In this document: positions 11,088 through 21,430 of the stretch, in pieces
Position numbering within the stretch: the stretch's first letter is position 1
Layout: every line of letters begins with the position of its first letter
DNA from: Chara braunii
Taxonomy: Eukaryota; Streptophyta; Charophyceae; Charales; Characeae
DNA: 64,000 nucleotides
Direction: 5' to 3'
NCBI GenBank assembly: GCA_003427395.1
Contig: BFEA01000168.1
Location: 32,006 to 96,005 of the forward strand
The notes under the pieces: model-generated
The model's input: only the letters and a program-made list of their open reading frames with translations
Told to the model about the DNA's origin: nothing
The model's database searches: none
Program-made: the position numbers and the translations under genes

Positions 11088-12100
11088 CCGACATTCCTGC
11101 ACTTTATCCAAGAGGTCGTCAATGCGTGGTAGGGGCTCTGCGTTCTTAGCGGTGATGGTATTGAGGCCCCTGTAGTCAATGCACGTCCTTAGGGTCCCCC
11201 CTTTCTTTGGGACAAATAAAATTGGCGCTCCGTAGGGGGATGTACTTTGTCAAATCCAACCCTTCTCTGTGAGCTCCTTGAGTTGGCAGGGAGCTCATCC
11301 AACTCCGCAGACGACATCCTATAGATTCGTCCTCTAGGTACTTTGCTACCGGAAATGACTTTTATTGCATGGACAATCTCTCTTTCCACCACACCCCTAG
11401 GTTCCTCGAAAAGGTATGAAGACTGTGCAACGATTGCTTCTATCTTTGGGGGTGATTTTACGACCTCCCCTTTCTCAAAGACAAACACCAAGTACATGTC
11501 TTCCTCTCGATTTTGCTTGCGGTAGTTATAGAAAGACGACCCGCACATGCAACCATAGTTCTCCACTAGTTTGCTAGCCTTAAACTTTTGCAGTCTAACG
11601 GTTCGTCCATCTGGCAACTTATGGATCATCACCTTCCTATTCCAATCGAACTGAGGCTTTGCAACCACGAGGTAGTACATGCCTAGTAACATGTCGAATG
11701 GCAACTCTCGCTAACAAGGAACGAGGTTTTATGTCTCATTTCCCCTCCTCCATAAGAAAAGGTGCAGATGGCATTCTTGATATAGTCCTTTACTACCATA
11801 CAGTGTTTGTTGGCTAACGTGGATGGCACAAATCTGTTAAGCCTCTACACTTGGTCCCCTAGATCTGCCAAACCACTACACTTGGTCCCTGAAGCAGCCT
11901 GTCCACACAAGCACGACTCATGAAGTTTCGCGTCGAACTTATGTTTGTGAAGATGCCAACCTTTCGGCCACCTACATTGACTTCTACCACGAAGTGTTCA
12001 CCTTTTGGACCTTTGTTCAACATCACCCAAGAGTCTCTAGGATCTTTTTCTAACCATCCGGTTTCTAACTCCGCTAAGGACTTGGACACAGTTATTTAAC
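11088..12100 (-). pseudogene. Protease to N-terminal RT fragment of a Ty3/gypsy element
   Basis: Minus-strand coding sequence in order: a protease-like segment (HFVVEVNVGGRKVGIF then TNISSTRNFMS, about 12,030-11,900), where the expected catalytic D-[ST]-G reads N-I-S; LPFDMLLGM-like MPFDMLLGMYYLVV (11,704); a linker; and the RT start (PRGRIYRMSSAELDEL, then after a frameshift [14 protein letters not shown] and [13 protein letters not shown]) ending at KVQEC at 11,088. LTR copy 1 begins exactly there. Loss of the protease aspartate and frameshifts around 11,270 and 11,700-11,860 make it inactive. The corresponding motif in the other pol of this window (38,800-38,890) is MCIDCRGLN...[19 protein letters not shown], so the two elements are related. 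Confidence 0.8.
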
Positions 12101-12299
12101 AACGCATCGATTGGTCTAGATCTGTCTGCGGGGTAATCAATGGGTCAATAGCTTTGGCCTTCGTCTGAAATGGAGAAGGTAAAGTTACCACTTCATCACG
12201 AGTAAGAGCAGCTAACACTCCTACTGGTCCGAGGTGTTTCCCTGCGAAGCGCTCGAAAAAGCACCACCAGAGTTTGAAGATCCGACCGCCACTATTGAG

Positions 12300-12390
12300 G
12301 ACGCGACCTTCGTGGCGGCCTACTTACTCTTGCACTTAGCCATGGTGTGACCATACTGGCCACAGTTCAGACAAGCGCCTCGTGCAACGT
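12300..12390 (-). pseudogene. Gag zinc-knuckle fragment of the same host element
   Basis: The minus strand encodes ARGACLNCGQYGHTMAKCKSK, a CCHC knuckle with spacing C-x2-C-x4-H-x4-C, the RNA-binding motif of retroelement nucleocapsid. The segment is cut at 12,390 by LTR copy 2; the upstream part of the same gag lies at 19,598-21,430. The apparent N-terminal residues in the open frame (up to ...GIRTDN) are translated LTR, not gag. Downstream the frame stops and protease-like sequence follows at about 12,100. Confidence 0.8.
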
Positions 12391-12401
12391 TGTCGGTGCG
12401 A

Positions 12402-12419
12402 ATACCCTTACAAGGGTAT
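12402..12419 (+). repeat. Conserved LTR-start palindrome
   Basis: ATACCCTT-AC-AAGGGTAT is an 8-bp perfect stem with a 2-nt spacer, 11 nt inside the LTR start. It is also perfect at 29,544-29,561 (copy E) and about 59,839-59,857 (copy F), and present with one mismatch in copy 1 (about 11,059-11,076). A wider inverted pair TGTCG...GCGACA encloses it. It could be an integrase- or regulator-binding site; this is inference. Confidence 0.65.
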
Positions 12420-14085
12420 CCGCCCTCGTTTTTGCAAACGACAGGAAGTTTAGGTATACCACGCGAGGTGCGACTGTGTCTGTGGTTTACGTTGACTGGA
12501 TGGTTGACTAAAGTAGAGAGTGTGTGGGCATGCAGACTTAAGGCGCACATGATTTTCTTTCACTTTTTGCTGATTGTGGGAACCAGCGTTGATCGCCGAC
12601 CGTGTCTTTTTGTCTGACTAAACTAGGATTAAAGAGATTTTGTCTTTTGATTGATGCGCTTGCCGGTGACTCGTGCGTACGTGTGGAGGACGACATCGAC
12701 AACAATGTGAAGTTGAAGGCGTTTTGGTAAATTTGCACCGCAATATCTATTTACGTAGGGGTTAGTCGATGCTAGACTCGGTCTTGGGCCTAGCACTATT
12801 GATCATGGTGTCGGACTTTCAACGGGGAGATTCAGGGATCGAGGTCGAGCGGCAACTACGCGAGGGTGTCAGAGTAGCACAACGGGATCGAGGGATTGAG
12901 GGCCCGACATGGCTATCCCCCTTGGTTTTGCCGTCGGCAGCGTCAGAACGGTACTAGCGGCCTTTTTTTCCTCATTCGTCATATCCTGACGATTAAAATT
13001 TTGTAAATATTTTTATTTATTGTTGTTTTATTATTATTTTGTTCCGGCGCTCCTTTGACTCAGGCGCGATGCGGGATTTGAAGGTCGCCGCGATGGTCAA
13101 GGACCTTGAGCGCACGCCTCTTTTGGTTGACCTGCGGATTCAAACGTGTTGGAGGTGTCGGTAAAATTCCTCGACCTTCTCCGTCTTGAAACACGGACCG
13201 AGGAGTTCGAAGTGCATACGAGTCAGTGGATGGTTAGCCCACGAGTAGGAAGAAACTTGAGCGGTAAGGGTTGTCGTGGGTGCACCGTCCGCCAACCTTG
13301 ATCTGCTGAGGGAAGTTGAGCGTGAGCTTGCCCGTTGGGCCTCGCGGGCCGGTGGGCCGTGCCGAGGTGCGGAGGGGCGAGTGCACTAGGGCAAAAAGGG
13401 CCACAAGTAGAGCACCACCACCAACCAGTCGTGGATCCCTTCTTCACCTCGGTTGTGCAGCAGGCCGCGCCGACCCGCTGCTGGTGAGTGGACTAGCCAT
13501 TGGACTCCGAAACCGACAGGGGTGGGGGGGGCCGCTGTGGTAGACGGTCACAACGACACTAACTGCCGATCAGAGGCTGGACAGGGTTTAGCAGACGATA
13601 GGATAATCGAACTGCGCATTCTCGATAGCTGGTTTTCCTCTGGCCCTTCCTAACCAATCAGTTATAACGGTGAATAACTGACCGGCCTGCTGCGGAGCAT
13701 TGCACTACCTAGCACTTCAATCGGGAGGCAGCGCCAGTGAGAACGAAATGCATGGAAGGAGCGGACGGGAGGCGGGACGCAGCGACAGAGAAAAGAGGAC
13801 AAGGAGGGCCGGACCTGGGAGCGATTTCGCACCAGGTACATTCGATGGCAAAGGAAGGCAGAGATGGTGAAAGACGAGTATGAAAGCAACGGAGAAGGGA
13901 GAGCGCACGCGACGCTTCACAATTTTTGGCAAGAAGAAATAGTAAATAGGGACTTTAGCCCTGGACGAGTATGATCGTGGTGTTAGTTTTGATGATAGGT
14001 TAGTAGATAGTGAGTGAGTAGGAGAAACAGCTGCGCAAAGATGACGGAAGGTAGATATGGTGGGGGAAGAAAATTTGATATCTTC

Positions 14086-14290
14086 CCCGATTCCCTATAA
14101 AATCGGGCGAGGTAGGAACCTAAGCGGGGATTTTCAGACATTGCGAATCGATTAGTGATATTAGTTTGGCGTGTAGGCGACTAGCAAAGGTGTTAGGAGA
14201 GTAATGCACCGCGCGAAGGTGACGGGAGAAAAAGAGATGGCGAAGGCACGAACTTGATATCTCGTCCGATTCTTTATAGAATCGGACGAG
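14086..14290 (+). repeat. Two hairpins of the LTR 5' region, copy 2
   Basis: CCCGATT (14,086-14,092) pairs with AATCGGG (14,101-14,107). CTCGTCCGATTC (14,261-14,272) pairs perfectly over 12 bp with GAATCGGACGAG (14,279-14,290). The two sit about 180 bp apart in repeated sequence (GGTTAGTAGATAGTGAGTGAG / GGTGTTAGGAGAGTAATG contexts). The equivalent hairpin of copy E (30,855-30,884) differs at two stem positions, both compensated. Confidence 0.75.
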
Positions 14291-15370
14291 GCGACAGACT
14301 AAGTTAAGGGATTTGGGTATAGCGAACACAATACCAACGTTCGTTTTGCTTCAGAGTGAAGCCTGCAGCGCTAGCAGGAGAAAAATTAGTAGTGCATGTA
14401 TCTTTCTGTGTTCTAACGGAAGATTCATTCCAAATTTTCATATTCGAATGGTGAATCGGTTGTCTGTTCGACTTTGTGTGTGGGCCCGCGATTTCGGCTT
14501 AGGTACGAGCCCTGCCTACGTTGTCTGTCCCAACGACATACAGGAGCACCATACATGTATCCGCGCGCGATTTCGCAATAGACTCACTCTCGTATGGGAC
14601 AAGCGATGGAGGAGGGGGGATCGTACTGTTGGCAGAGAGCATCATAACGTCGACTCTTCGATATCAATCCCTCTATTGAGACCGAATTTGTACTGATCAT
14701 GATTGCACTCGTCACTTTGATTACTTCTTGGTAATTGTGTCGTCCGCAACCCTCCGTTCGTTCTTTCTCCATTTACTGTTGACCGGGATCTTCATTTCCC
14801 ATAACATCTTTCGCTTATCATCGTGATCGTGGCTATATGACTCAAAGTCGTAGTCGGTCACCCAACTTCTAAAATCGTTGTTACGCATAAGGAGGTACGC
14901 ATCTGACCCGAAAGATGGCCAGATGCTTTTAGGAAGAAAAGCATAAAGGTGGCAAGGGAAAGGGAAGAAAACCCTGTTGAATATTCTCATAGCTCGACTG
15001 TGGAAGGATCTAAGTGGAGTAGAATGGGCCGGAGTTTTTGGGAGCAGGCGAAAATGTCACTATTGACAGATTACCTTTTGTAAGCCAGAGTCGGGGCCTT
15101 GCCCCTACATCCCTATCCAAGGTGCTAGCCTGTTTGATCCTAGTGAGAGAAAACTGGCAGTCGAGTAGCTTGACTGGACAGGACAGTTGATAACAGGAAG
15201 AGGCATGTGTCATGAGCAGAGTTTTATGGGGAAAAACTCATTTGGTTTTGGTTTATGATACGGGCACGAGCTGTGAACGCCTGTACGGGATTTTGGCGGC
15301 GGTCTGCACGGTTGACACCCGCATACACTATGGTTGGCATTGTTGTCTCACTTCAGAGTGACCACAGACT

Positions 15371-15464
15371 GTTCTCGGGCCACGACCTATGTTTTTGAGT
15401 CATGATCTGTGTGCCTCGTTCTCGGGCCACGACCTATGTTTTTGAGTCATGATCTGTGTGCCTC
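15371..15464 (+). repeat. 47-bp direct tandem duplication
   Basis: GTTCTCGGGCCACGACCTAT and the following 27 bases occur at 15,371 and again, identically as far as I can read, at 15,418. It lies inside LTR copy 2 and has no counterpart in the other copies. Confidence 0.85.
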
Positions 15465-16314
15465 GGTGCAGGGGAGGATGCAGCTGGGTAGGTTGTTGCT
15501 GCTTCAGTCTGCGAGTCTGTCATTTCGACCTATGTGAGGGGTGTTGCGGCTGATACGATTGGTATTGCTGGCAAGAAGGATTGCAGTGATCACTCTGCGC
15601 TGCTGCTACGAACGTGTTTACTACCCGCGGTCGCTATGTTTTCGGCTGATTCTGTATAGTTAGTCTGCAACTGTCAGCGCTGTGTTTTGCGGTGTGCATC
15701 ATGATCGCTGAGTTCATTACTACGATCTGGGGAATCGTCAGGAGGGGCTGTTTCAGCGGTTTGACTTCATTTTGACTTGCGGCTGCAATTTTTTTGGCCA
15801 TCATTGCGGGGCCCTCAGGCGCTTGAAGATAACAAAGCCCTCTCACGCGAGTATGAGCACACCCTCCTTAGATCAGAAACTTAAACTTCCTCTTTCTATC
15901 CTTCTTACTCAAAGTCTAGTCCTGATCTGAGAGGAAGGCGGAAGGCGAAATTGAAATCCGTAGGACCGCAGCAAAACTCTGTGGGGAGTCAGCCCACCGA
16001 TTGCGGAAGCTTTACCGGAACTCAGGAGGAGTTCTGGAGGCAGGGAACTAAAAGGTACCCTTTCATCTTCCTCTATAAACCAAGTTATAACCCTTATCTA
16101 TATCCCTTGCTATGTTTTAGCGGAGTATAGTATGTCCATCCCCTACTTTGACTTTCAAGATAAATCAGACCAAGTAAAGGAATGTATGCGCAATGTCAGT
16201 TTCAGTTTCGTTGTTTGACTGAAAACAGATTGTGGGATTGCATATAGGGGAAGGATGAGAGAAAGGTTGTATTGCTTGTGTATGACACGGTCAAACAAAG
16301 GCTGTACAAATCTC

Positions 16315-16747
16315 CATAAGTCTGGGGAGACCCAGTGTTATGTTTATTTTTGAATTGCCTGGAGAACCAGACATGTTCCATAAGTTTGGGTGGTCTTGTT
16401 GCTTAGACTTGTGAGGGCTGACTGTGATTGACTTTCATGGATCAAGCATGTTCCATAAGTTTGGGTGACTTAGTCGCCTTGTTTACTTTGGGTTTCTTTC
16501 AGTTTCTTTACTTTTTTGACGAGGAGGTCTGAGCATGTTCCATAAGTTTGGGTGGCTCAACCTTTTCTTGCTTTGGTTTTAGAAGAAATGAATTAGGTTG
16601 AGAACCAAGACATGTTCTATAAGTTTGGGTGGTCTTGGTCCAACGCCACGCACATGCTGAAACCAGAAGGCTATAACTTGATTATACTTTATTACTATTT
16701 TATCTATGTAGTCAGACAGGGTTCCATAAGTTTGGGTGGTCTGACTA
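16315..16747 (+). repeat. Hairpin array 1, copy 2
   Basis: The loop CATGTTCCATAAGTTTGGGTGG recurs at about 16,373, 16,447, 16,533, 16,611 and 16,722, with a diverged first member at about 16,310. Stems: ACCAAGAC (16,604-16,611) with GTCTTGGT (16,632-16,639), perfect 8 bp; TAGTCAGAC (16,709-16,717) with GTCTGACTA (16,739-16,747), perfect 9 bp; GAGC with GCTC around 16,531-16,558, extended by TGA/TCA; the rest are weaker. The array lies 230 bp or more upstream of the LTR TATA box. Confidence 0.8.
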
Positions 16748-17253
16748 TAGTTTATCACCAACTGAAGAAAGTACTAATTAAGAATAAACTTGTGGTACGA
16801 AGGGGCTGACTGAATCTTGAGCTAAATATGATCGGTTCAATCATATGCTACCTCAAAAGACTAAGTGCAGACAATTATATAAAGTTGGGATACTTAAACA
16901 GTTCAGGGCGACTAGGGTGGCCTAGTCATATGCCCAAAGAAGAGAAAGTTGTGTTGCCCTGTGCCTTATGTAAGCTGGGTATAAATGGATAAATCATTTA
17001 GAGACCATGAACTATTGTTTGATAAATTGACTTTGGGATTGTGAGAGTACTTACCTTTGTGGTTTAGCCTGCATGAGACTGAGTGAGACTATTACTTAGT
17101 CTGAGTTTCAGTTGATAGGTAGTTGCTTTACTTGCTCGCCACGTGCTAGAGCCATAAGAGTTAGTTTCAATTCCTGCATTTTTGTAGCTAAGTTTTTTTA
17201 CTTAGGTCAATTTTTGCATTTTCTGGGATCTTTAATTATACTTGGGTTTGTAT

Positions 17254-17790
17254 AAATCTTGGCAAGTCACTTTCTCTACGGGAAGCGCTGCCGAAATTTT
17301 TACAAAACCAAGAGTTAGTAAGATTTTGTCTTTTTTATGGTTCAATGTTTTTGACTTTTTGACTTTGTAAAAATTTGAAAAACCTCCTTTTCTAAAAGGA
17401 GTGCTGCCTAAATTCTTACTAATTCAGGGAGTTAGACGAATTTGGACCTTGAGAAGTCAAAGTCATTTCAGATTCTGAATTTAGTAGTTGTATAAATCTT
17501 GGAGTAACACTTTCTCTACGGGAAGCGCTGCAGAAATTTCTACAAATATAAGAAGTTAGTTAAATTTTGTCTTACTTGAACTCAGGTCTTGTTTCTGAGT
17601 TCATATCTAACTTAATATACATCTGGGAAGTCTACCTTTCTAAAGGAAGTGCATATTTTTACTAATTCAGAAAGCTAGGCAAATTTTGACTTTCCAGAGT
17701 TAGAGATTGCTTTTGTTTTCATATCTGAGTTATTATAAATTATGAGAACGCAATTTTCCTACGGAAAGCAGTGCCGAAATTTTCTTAGTT
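17254..17790 (+). repeat. Hairpin array 2, copy 2
   Basis: Five alternating units at about 17,254, 17,370, 17,490, 17,615 and 17,735. Type A: AAATCTTGGCA (17,254-17,264) pairs with TGCCGAAATTT (17,289-17,299), enclosing CTTTC-TCTAC-GGGAAG. Type B: CTCCTTTT (17,384-17,391) pairs perfectly with AAAAGGAG (17,394-17,401) inside AATTT/AAATT arms. The spacing of about 120 bp and the A/B/A/B/A order match copy 1. Confidence 0.75.
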
Positions 17791-18100
17791 TAGAGGAGTT
17801 AGATTATATTTTGACAGGTGGCAATTCTGGCAATCCACTCTGCATACATGAAATTTTGCCAAAGATCTACCTTTTCATTAGGCACTGACTTAGGGGTAGA
17901 CTCAGGATTAGTTAAGTAGAATGATTCTTGATGAAATCGTGATATGGAGATTACTCTCGATTTGGACTCATAGATTTAGCTTGGGGGTTGACTTGTCTTG
18001 TGTTACATGTCATCTTGAATGTTTGATTCAAAATCAGGACTAGATTCAGCTTGATCCAACAAGGATCACCTTCTATTATCACAGATAACAGGTCGGTTGC

Positions 18101-18182
18101 CAATTCGTCGGTCTACGACCCAACTCCAATTCATCCTCAACCGATTCGTCGGTCTACGACCCAACTCCAATTCATCCTCAAT
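18101..18182 (+). repeat. 41-bp direct tandem duplication
   Basis: ATTCGTCGGTCTACGACCCA with following sequence is present at 18,101 and 18,142. Copies 1 and 3 have a single unit (complement near 4,260-4,300, and 52,953-52,990), so the duplication is specific to copy 2. Confidence 0.85.
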
Positions 18183-19597
18183 GCTCAACCTAAAGGTCTT
18201 AGCCCTTGTGATTTTTGTTGTTTTATTAAGGTTTTCACCCGGACTTTTATTGAATCGTCATTTAACAAAGGTACTAAGTATTTAATTATGGCTGGTTGGA
18301 CAAGGGTTGGGGCTTGCATGGCTAAAGCGAGAGGTATAAGTATAGAGGTCAGTTGAAGTTGACGTCGTGCAGTGTTTGGACTTTTGGTTGACTCCTTGAT
18401 GTAATTGCAGGTATGTACTGTGGTTCGGATTTGAATTTGTCTGTCTGCGATCACACACATATATTTGTCAGCGAGGAGTCTCACTGTGATTGTGAGAAGT
18501 GATCGTCACATACTTATTCCCCTTACATATATATATATATGTATGTACCTATATTGGATGTTCGCTTGGCCTGATGGGCCTCCGCTTAAAGGTTTAATTA
18601 GGGTTGAGATTGGAAAAGGACGAAAACCCCTCTATTTTGTTGTATGCTTCTTAAAAAAATTTTAGTCGGAGGTAGGTTCTGGGTCTGGATTCAAGGTCCT
18701 TCTCCATGACATCCCAGGTCCTAGACTCTGCACGGAAGGGATCTCCCCACGCGCAGAGCCTAGCCAAAAGGCCGGAAATGCCGCGAAGGCTGCACGGCTA
18801 TTCCTTCAACCGTGCAATATCGTGAAGGGGTAGACCCTCACGATACTTCGAGAGTGACACTTGAGTGTCATAAGCGGTGCTCGGATCCATGAAGGACCAC
18901 TACATAGTACACCATCAGTGCGACTGCTTGCGTATTCATGCACTGCTCGTGGATATGAGTTGGCCCTGCGTCCGCGCGATCTTATACTGAAGTCTCGCGC
19001 GCAACGCCTATCTGATTTCCGCGTCGGAGAGTTATGAGATGGTCAGTATGCGATTATGAGTATTGTCGCGTTGTTTGTTTTGTATCATTCTGTATATGTA
19101 TGTATACGTGTGTGTGTTTTTTTTATTATGTTTTTTTGTTTTTAGAGTGGTGTGTGTGTGTGGTGTGTGGGATACGTCCTAGTCGACCAGCGACGAGTCG
19201 CGCTTGGGACCTCAGCTCCCCAAGATGTCGGTTCGCATGCGGGTCCGATAGAGGTATTACCGCGCATACACTCTATGCTACAGCAAATGAGAAACACTCT
19301 CGACTGATCCACCTCTGCGATTGCAACTGATTAGCTTTCGTACTGTGGACTGGTAGCTCGGCGGGGATACGCCCACCGAAGGGAGGTGACATCTTCCATA
19401 AGGTGGAGGTAAGTCGTGCCTCGCATAAGCCCTATCCTGTTGTAGGGGCTCGCGAGAGGTATTGCTGGCGCACTCGGCCGGAGCGGCTTGCGAAAACTCC
19501 ATAAATATTTCGTGACGGGGAATAGACCAACTCATGCGTGAAGGAGCTGGGAGGGTCCTGCCCCGTTTTGTGGGGTGTCGGACCGATGCGCTCGACA

Positions 19598-21430
19598 ATG
19601 TGGTCTCACCACACTTCATACTCTCTAGACCAAGCTTTACCCATATGGGTATACCTTGGTCATATTGACCCTTAGGCCGACCTGCCTTCTGTTTTCCGAC
19701 CCCCTTCGGCTTTTCCTTAACAGGAGTGACCACTCCACCTTCCGAAGTGTCTCCAACCCCATCTACCTCTGTTACTTCCCCAAAGTGAGAGAAGTCGTCA
19801 ATGTCAGTCGCTTGACCGTCGTGGTCAACGGACATGAGATTATCCTTCTTTCTCCAGTCTTGAGGAAGCTTCTTCTTCCTTCCATCTGCCGGTCGGCACT
19901 CCCAAGCTTAGCCTCTATGTCTAAGGCTTTCTTGCTCAACGAGGTGAAGTTATGTACATCTATGGCAGCCTCATCAATCAACTTTTTTTGACATCTGTGG
20001 GCAGGCATCGCATATAAGTTGTGAGGAGAAACTCCGGATCGTACCGCACACCAGAAACAACAATCAGTCACTCTTCGCTGTCTATAACTTTGCGGGCCCC
20101 TGGGGGTCATGCCACCTATTACAGAAAATCTGTACGATCTCTTCCAACACCTGGGTCAGTGCTCAGCCATCAGAGTTTTGACCGTATCCCGGTTGTTGTA
20201 CTAATCCATTCAGCCATCTGGCTGCAGATCCTTCTAGAAAGGATGCAGCGACTATAACTTCCTGTTTTATACTTGTGAGCGTGTGCCTCACATAAGTAGG
20301 CATTGTCCTCACCCACGTGTTCAAGTCCTCTTCCTTCTTCTTATCGCCAAAGAAGGGTTTAAGACTCAACAAACTTGGGGGCCCACTCCCGAGTTTGAAT
20401 CCTAAACCCTTCTCTGGCGATAAGAAGAAGGAAAAGGACCTGGACACATGAGTGTGGATTGTGCCTACTTATGTGAGACAACTCACAAGGACAGAAGAGG
20501 AAGTTATAGTCCTTGCATTCTTTCTAGAAGGATCTGCACCTAGATGGCTGAATGGATTAGTACAACAACAAGAGTTGTATAACACCCTGTGCCTGCTGCA
20601 TTGGTTGTGAAACCAACGGACCAGTCTGCTGTTGCAACATTTGCTGCTGCAGGGGTAACTGATTCCCAGACTACTGTACATGCGGTTGTCCTGTAGCCGC
20701 AACCACTAATTGTGGAAGAAAGAAGGTATAGGAATCTGCCCGCTACTACAAACTACTAGACCGCCTGATAGGGGCATGCCACACTGAGGAGAAAAGGGTT
20801 GCCCTGCCGGCTGCGACGTCACAGTGGGACCTACAACCGTAGGGGGAGCTACAACATATTGTGGCTGCTTCACCTGAGGTCGCGGCGCCCACAGTGCGAA
20901 CAATTTGATTCTGACCAGCTATCGGTGTAGCCAACATTCTTGCTGCACAACTTGTACCTCGGCTTCACTCAGCAAGGATCTCCTCTCTTCTACCTCCTGC
21001 ATGTGGCGTCGTAACTCTATGTGGAGGGCATCTGCCTGTTGGATCTCATAATCCTCTTCTGACATGGGCTGCTGCTGGCTGACCTGCAAGCCAGCAGATT
21101 ATCTAACGGAAACTTGGGAGACACCCTAACTAACACCTGACGAAGAGGCCTGAGATGAGGCCTGTGATATGGTCGAGGTGGTAGTTATGGCTGCCTCGAC
21201 GTTGACTCTAGCGTCTGCTGCCAATGCTGTTGCTAGGGCCAGTTCGAAGTTGGTTGTTGTTTATGTAGCCCTCTGCAATGTCGTCCTCTCTCTGGCTTCT
21301 CTCCGCAGTCTCCTTTCCTCTTCGTGTCCTAACACAAGGGAAGTGGTCGGCCGACTGAGTGCACATCTCCGGGTAAGCTTCCTATCGTCTTGGTCTAGTC
21401 CCTCAGTCCCACTGTCATCTCCACTCATGA
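19598..21430 (-). pseudogene. Gag N-terminal and capsid region of the interrupted host element
   Basis: The minus strand from about 21,428 (MSGDDSGTEGLDQDD) runs into a charged coiled-coil-like segment (SEEDYEIQQADALHIELRRH, about 21,065-20,950), a Gln/Pro-rich stretch (PQYVVAPPTVVGPTVTSQ, near 20,850), a capsid-like part (FGDKKKEEDLNTWVRTMPTY then SFLEGSAARWLNGLVQQ, 20,350-20,200) and a basic linker (KGVGKQKAGRPKGQYDQG) that stops at 19,598, where LTR copy 2 is inserted. The CCHC knuckle continues at 12,390. Arrangement and the WL-rich capsid motif fit Retrotrans_gag. Frameshifts, stops (for example near 21,265 and 21,123) and an inverted duplication at 20,192-20,577 disrupt it. Confidence 0.75.
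20192..20577. repeat. 386-bp imperfect palindrome in gag
   Basis: The left arm starts GTTGTTGTACTAATCC (20,192) and the right arm ends GGATTAGTACAACAAC (20,577). Both arms encode the same capsid motif on opposite strands: SFLEGSAARWLNGLVQQ from the minus strand, FFLEGSAPRWLNGLVQQ from the plus strand. The centre, near 20,384, reads CAAACTTGGGG-GCCCA-CTCCCGAGTTTG. The arms differ at roughly one base in ten, so this is not a recent fold-back. Confidence 0.85.

Larger units (their letters stand above)
12391..19597 (+). mobile_element. Giant solo LTR, copy 2 (7,207 bp)
   Basis: It begins TGTCGGTGCG (12,391) and ends CTCGACA (19,597). No primer-binding site follows; instead both flanks are parts of one interrupted minus-strand gag, so this is a solo LTR. 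Flanking ACGT (12,387-12,390) and ATGT (19,598-19,601) differ by one transition and may be a 4-bp target duplication. Sense order: palindrome (12,402-12,419), GC-rich region with hairpins (14,086-14,107; 14,261-14,290), 47-bp tandem duplication (15,371-15,464), hairpin array 1 (about 16,315-16,747), TATA box (about 16,979), hairpin array 2 (17,254-17,790), 41-bp duplication (18,101-18,182), 3' end. There is no coding gene inside; weak ORFs are scattered on both strands. Confidence 0.8.

Noticed and set aside
19278-19597. C-terminal part of a 185-residue ORF after ...KCGETTL
   Set aside because: From 19,597 downward the frame is translated LTR copy 2; the gag part ends at 19,598.
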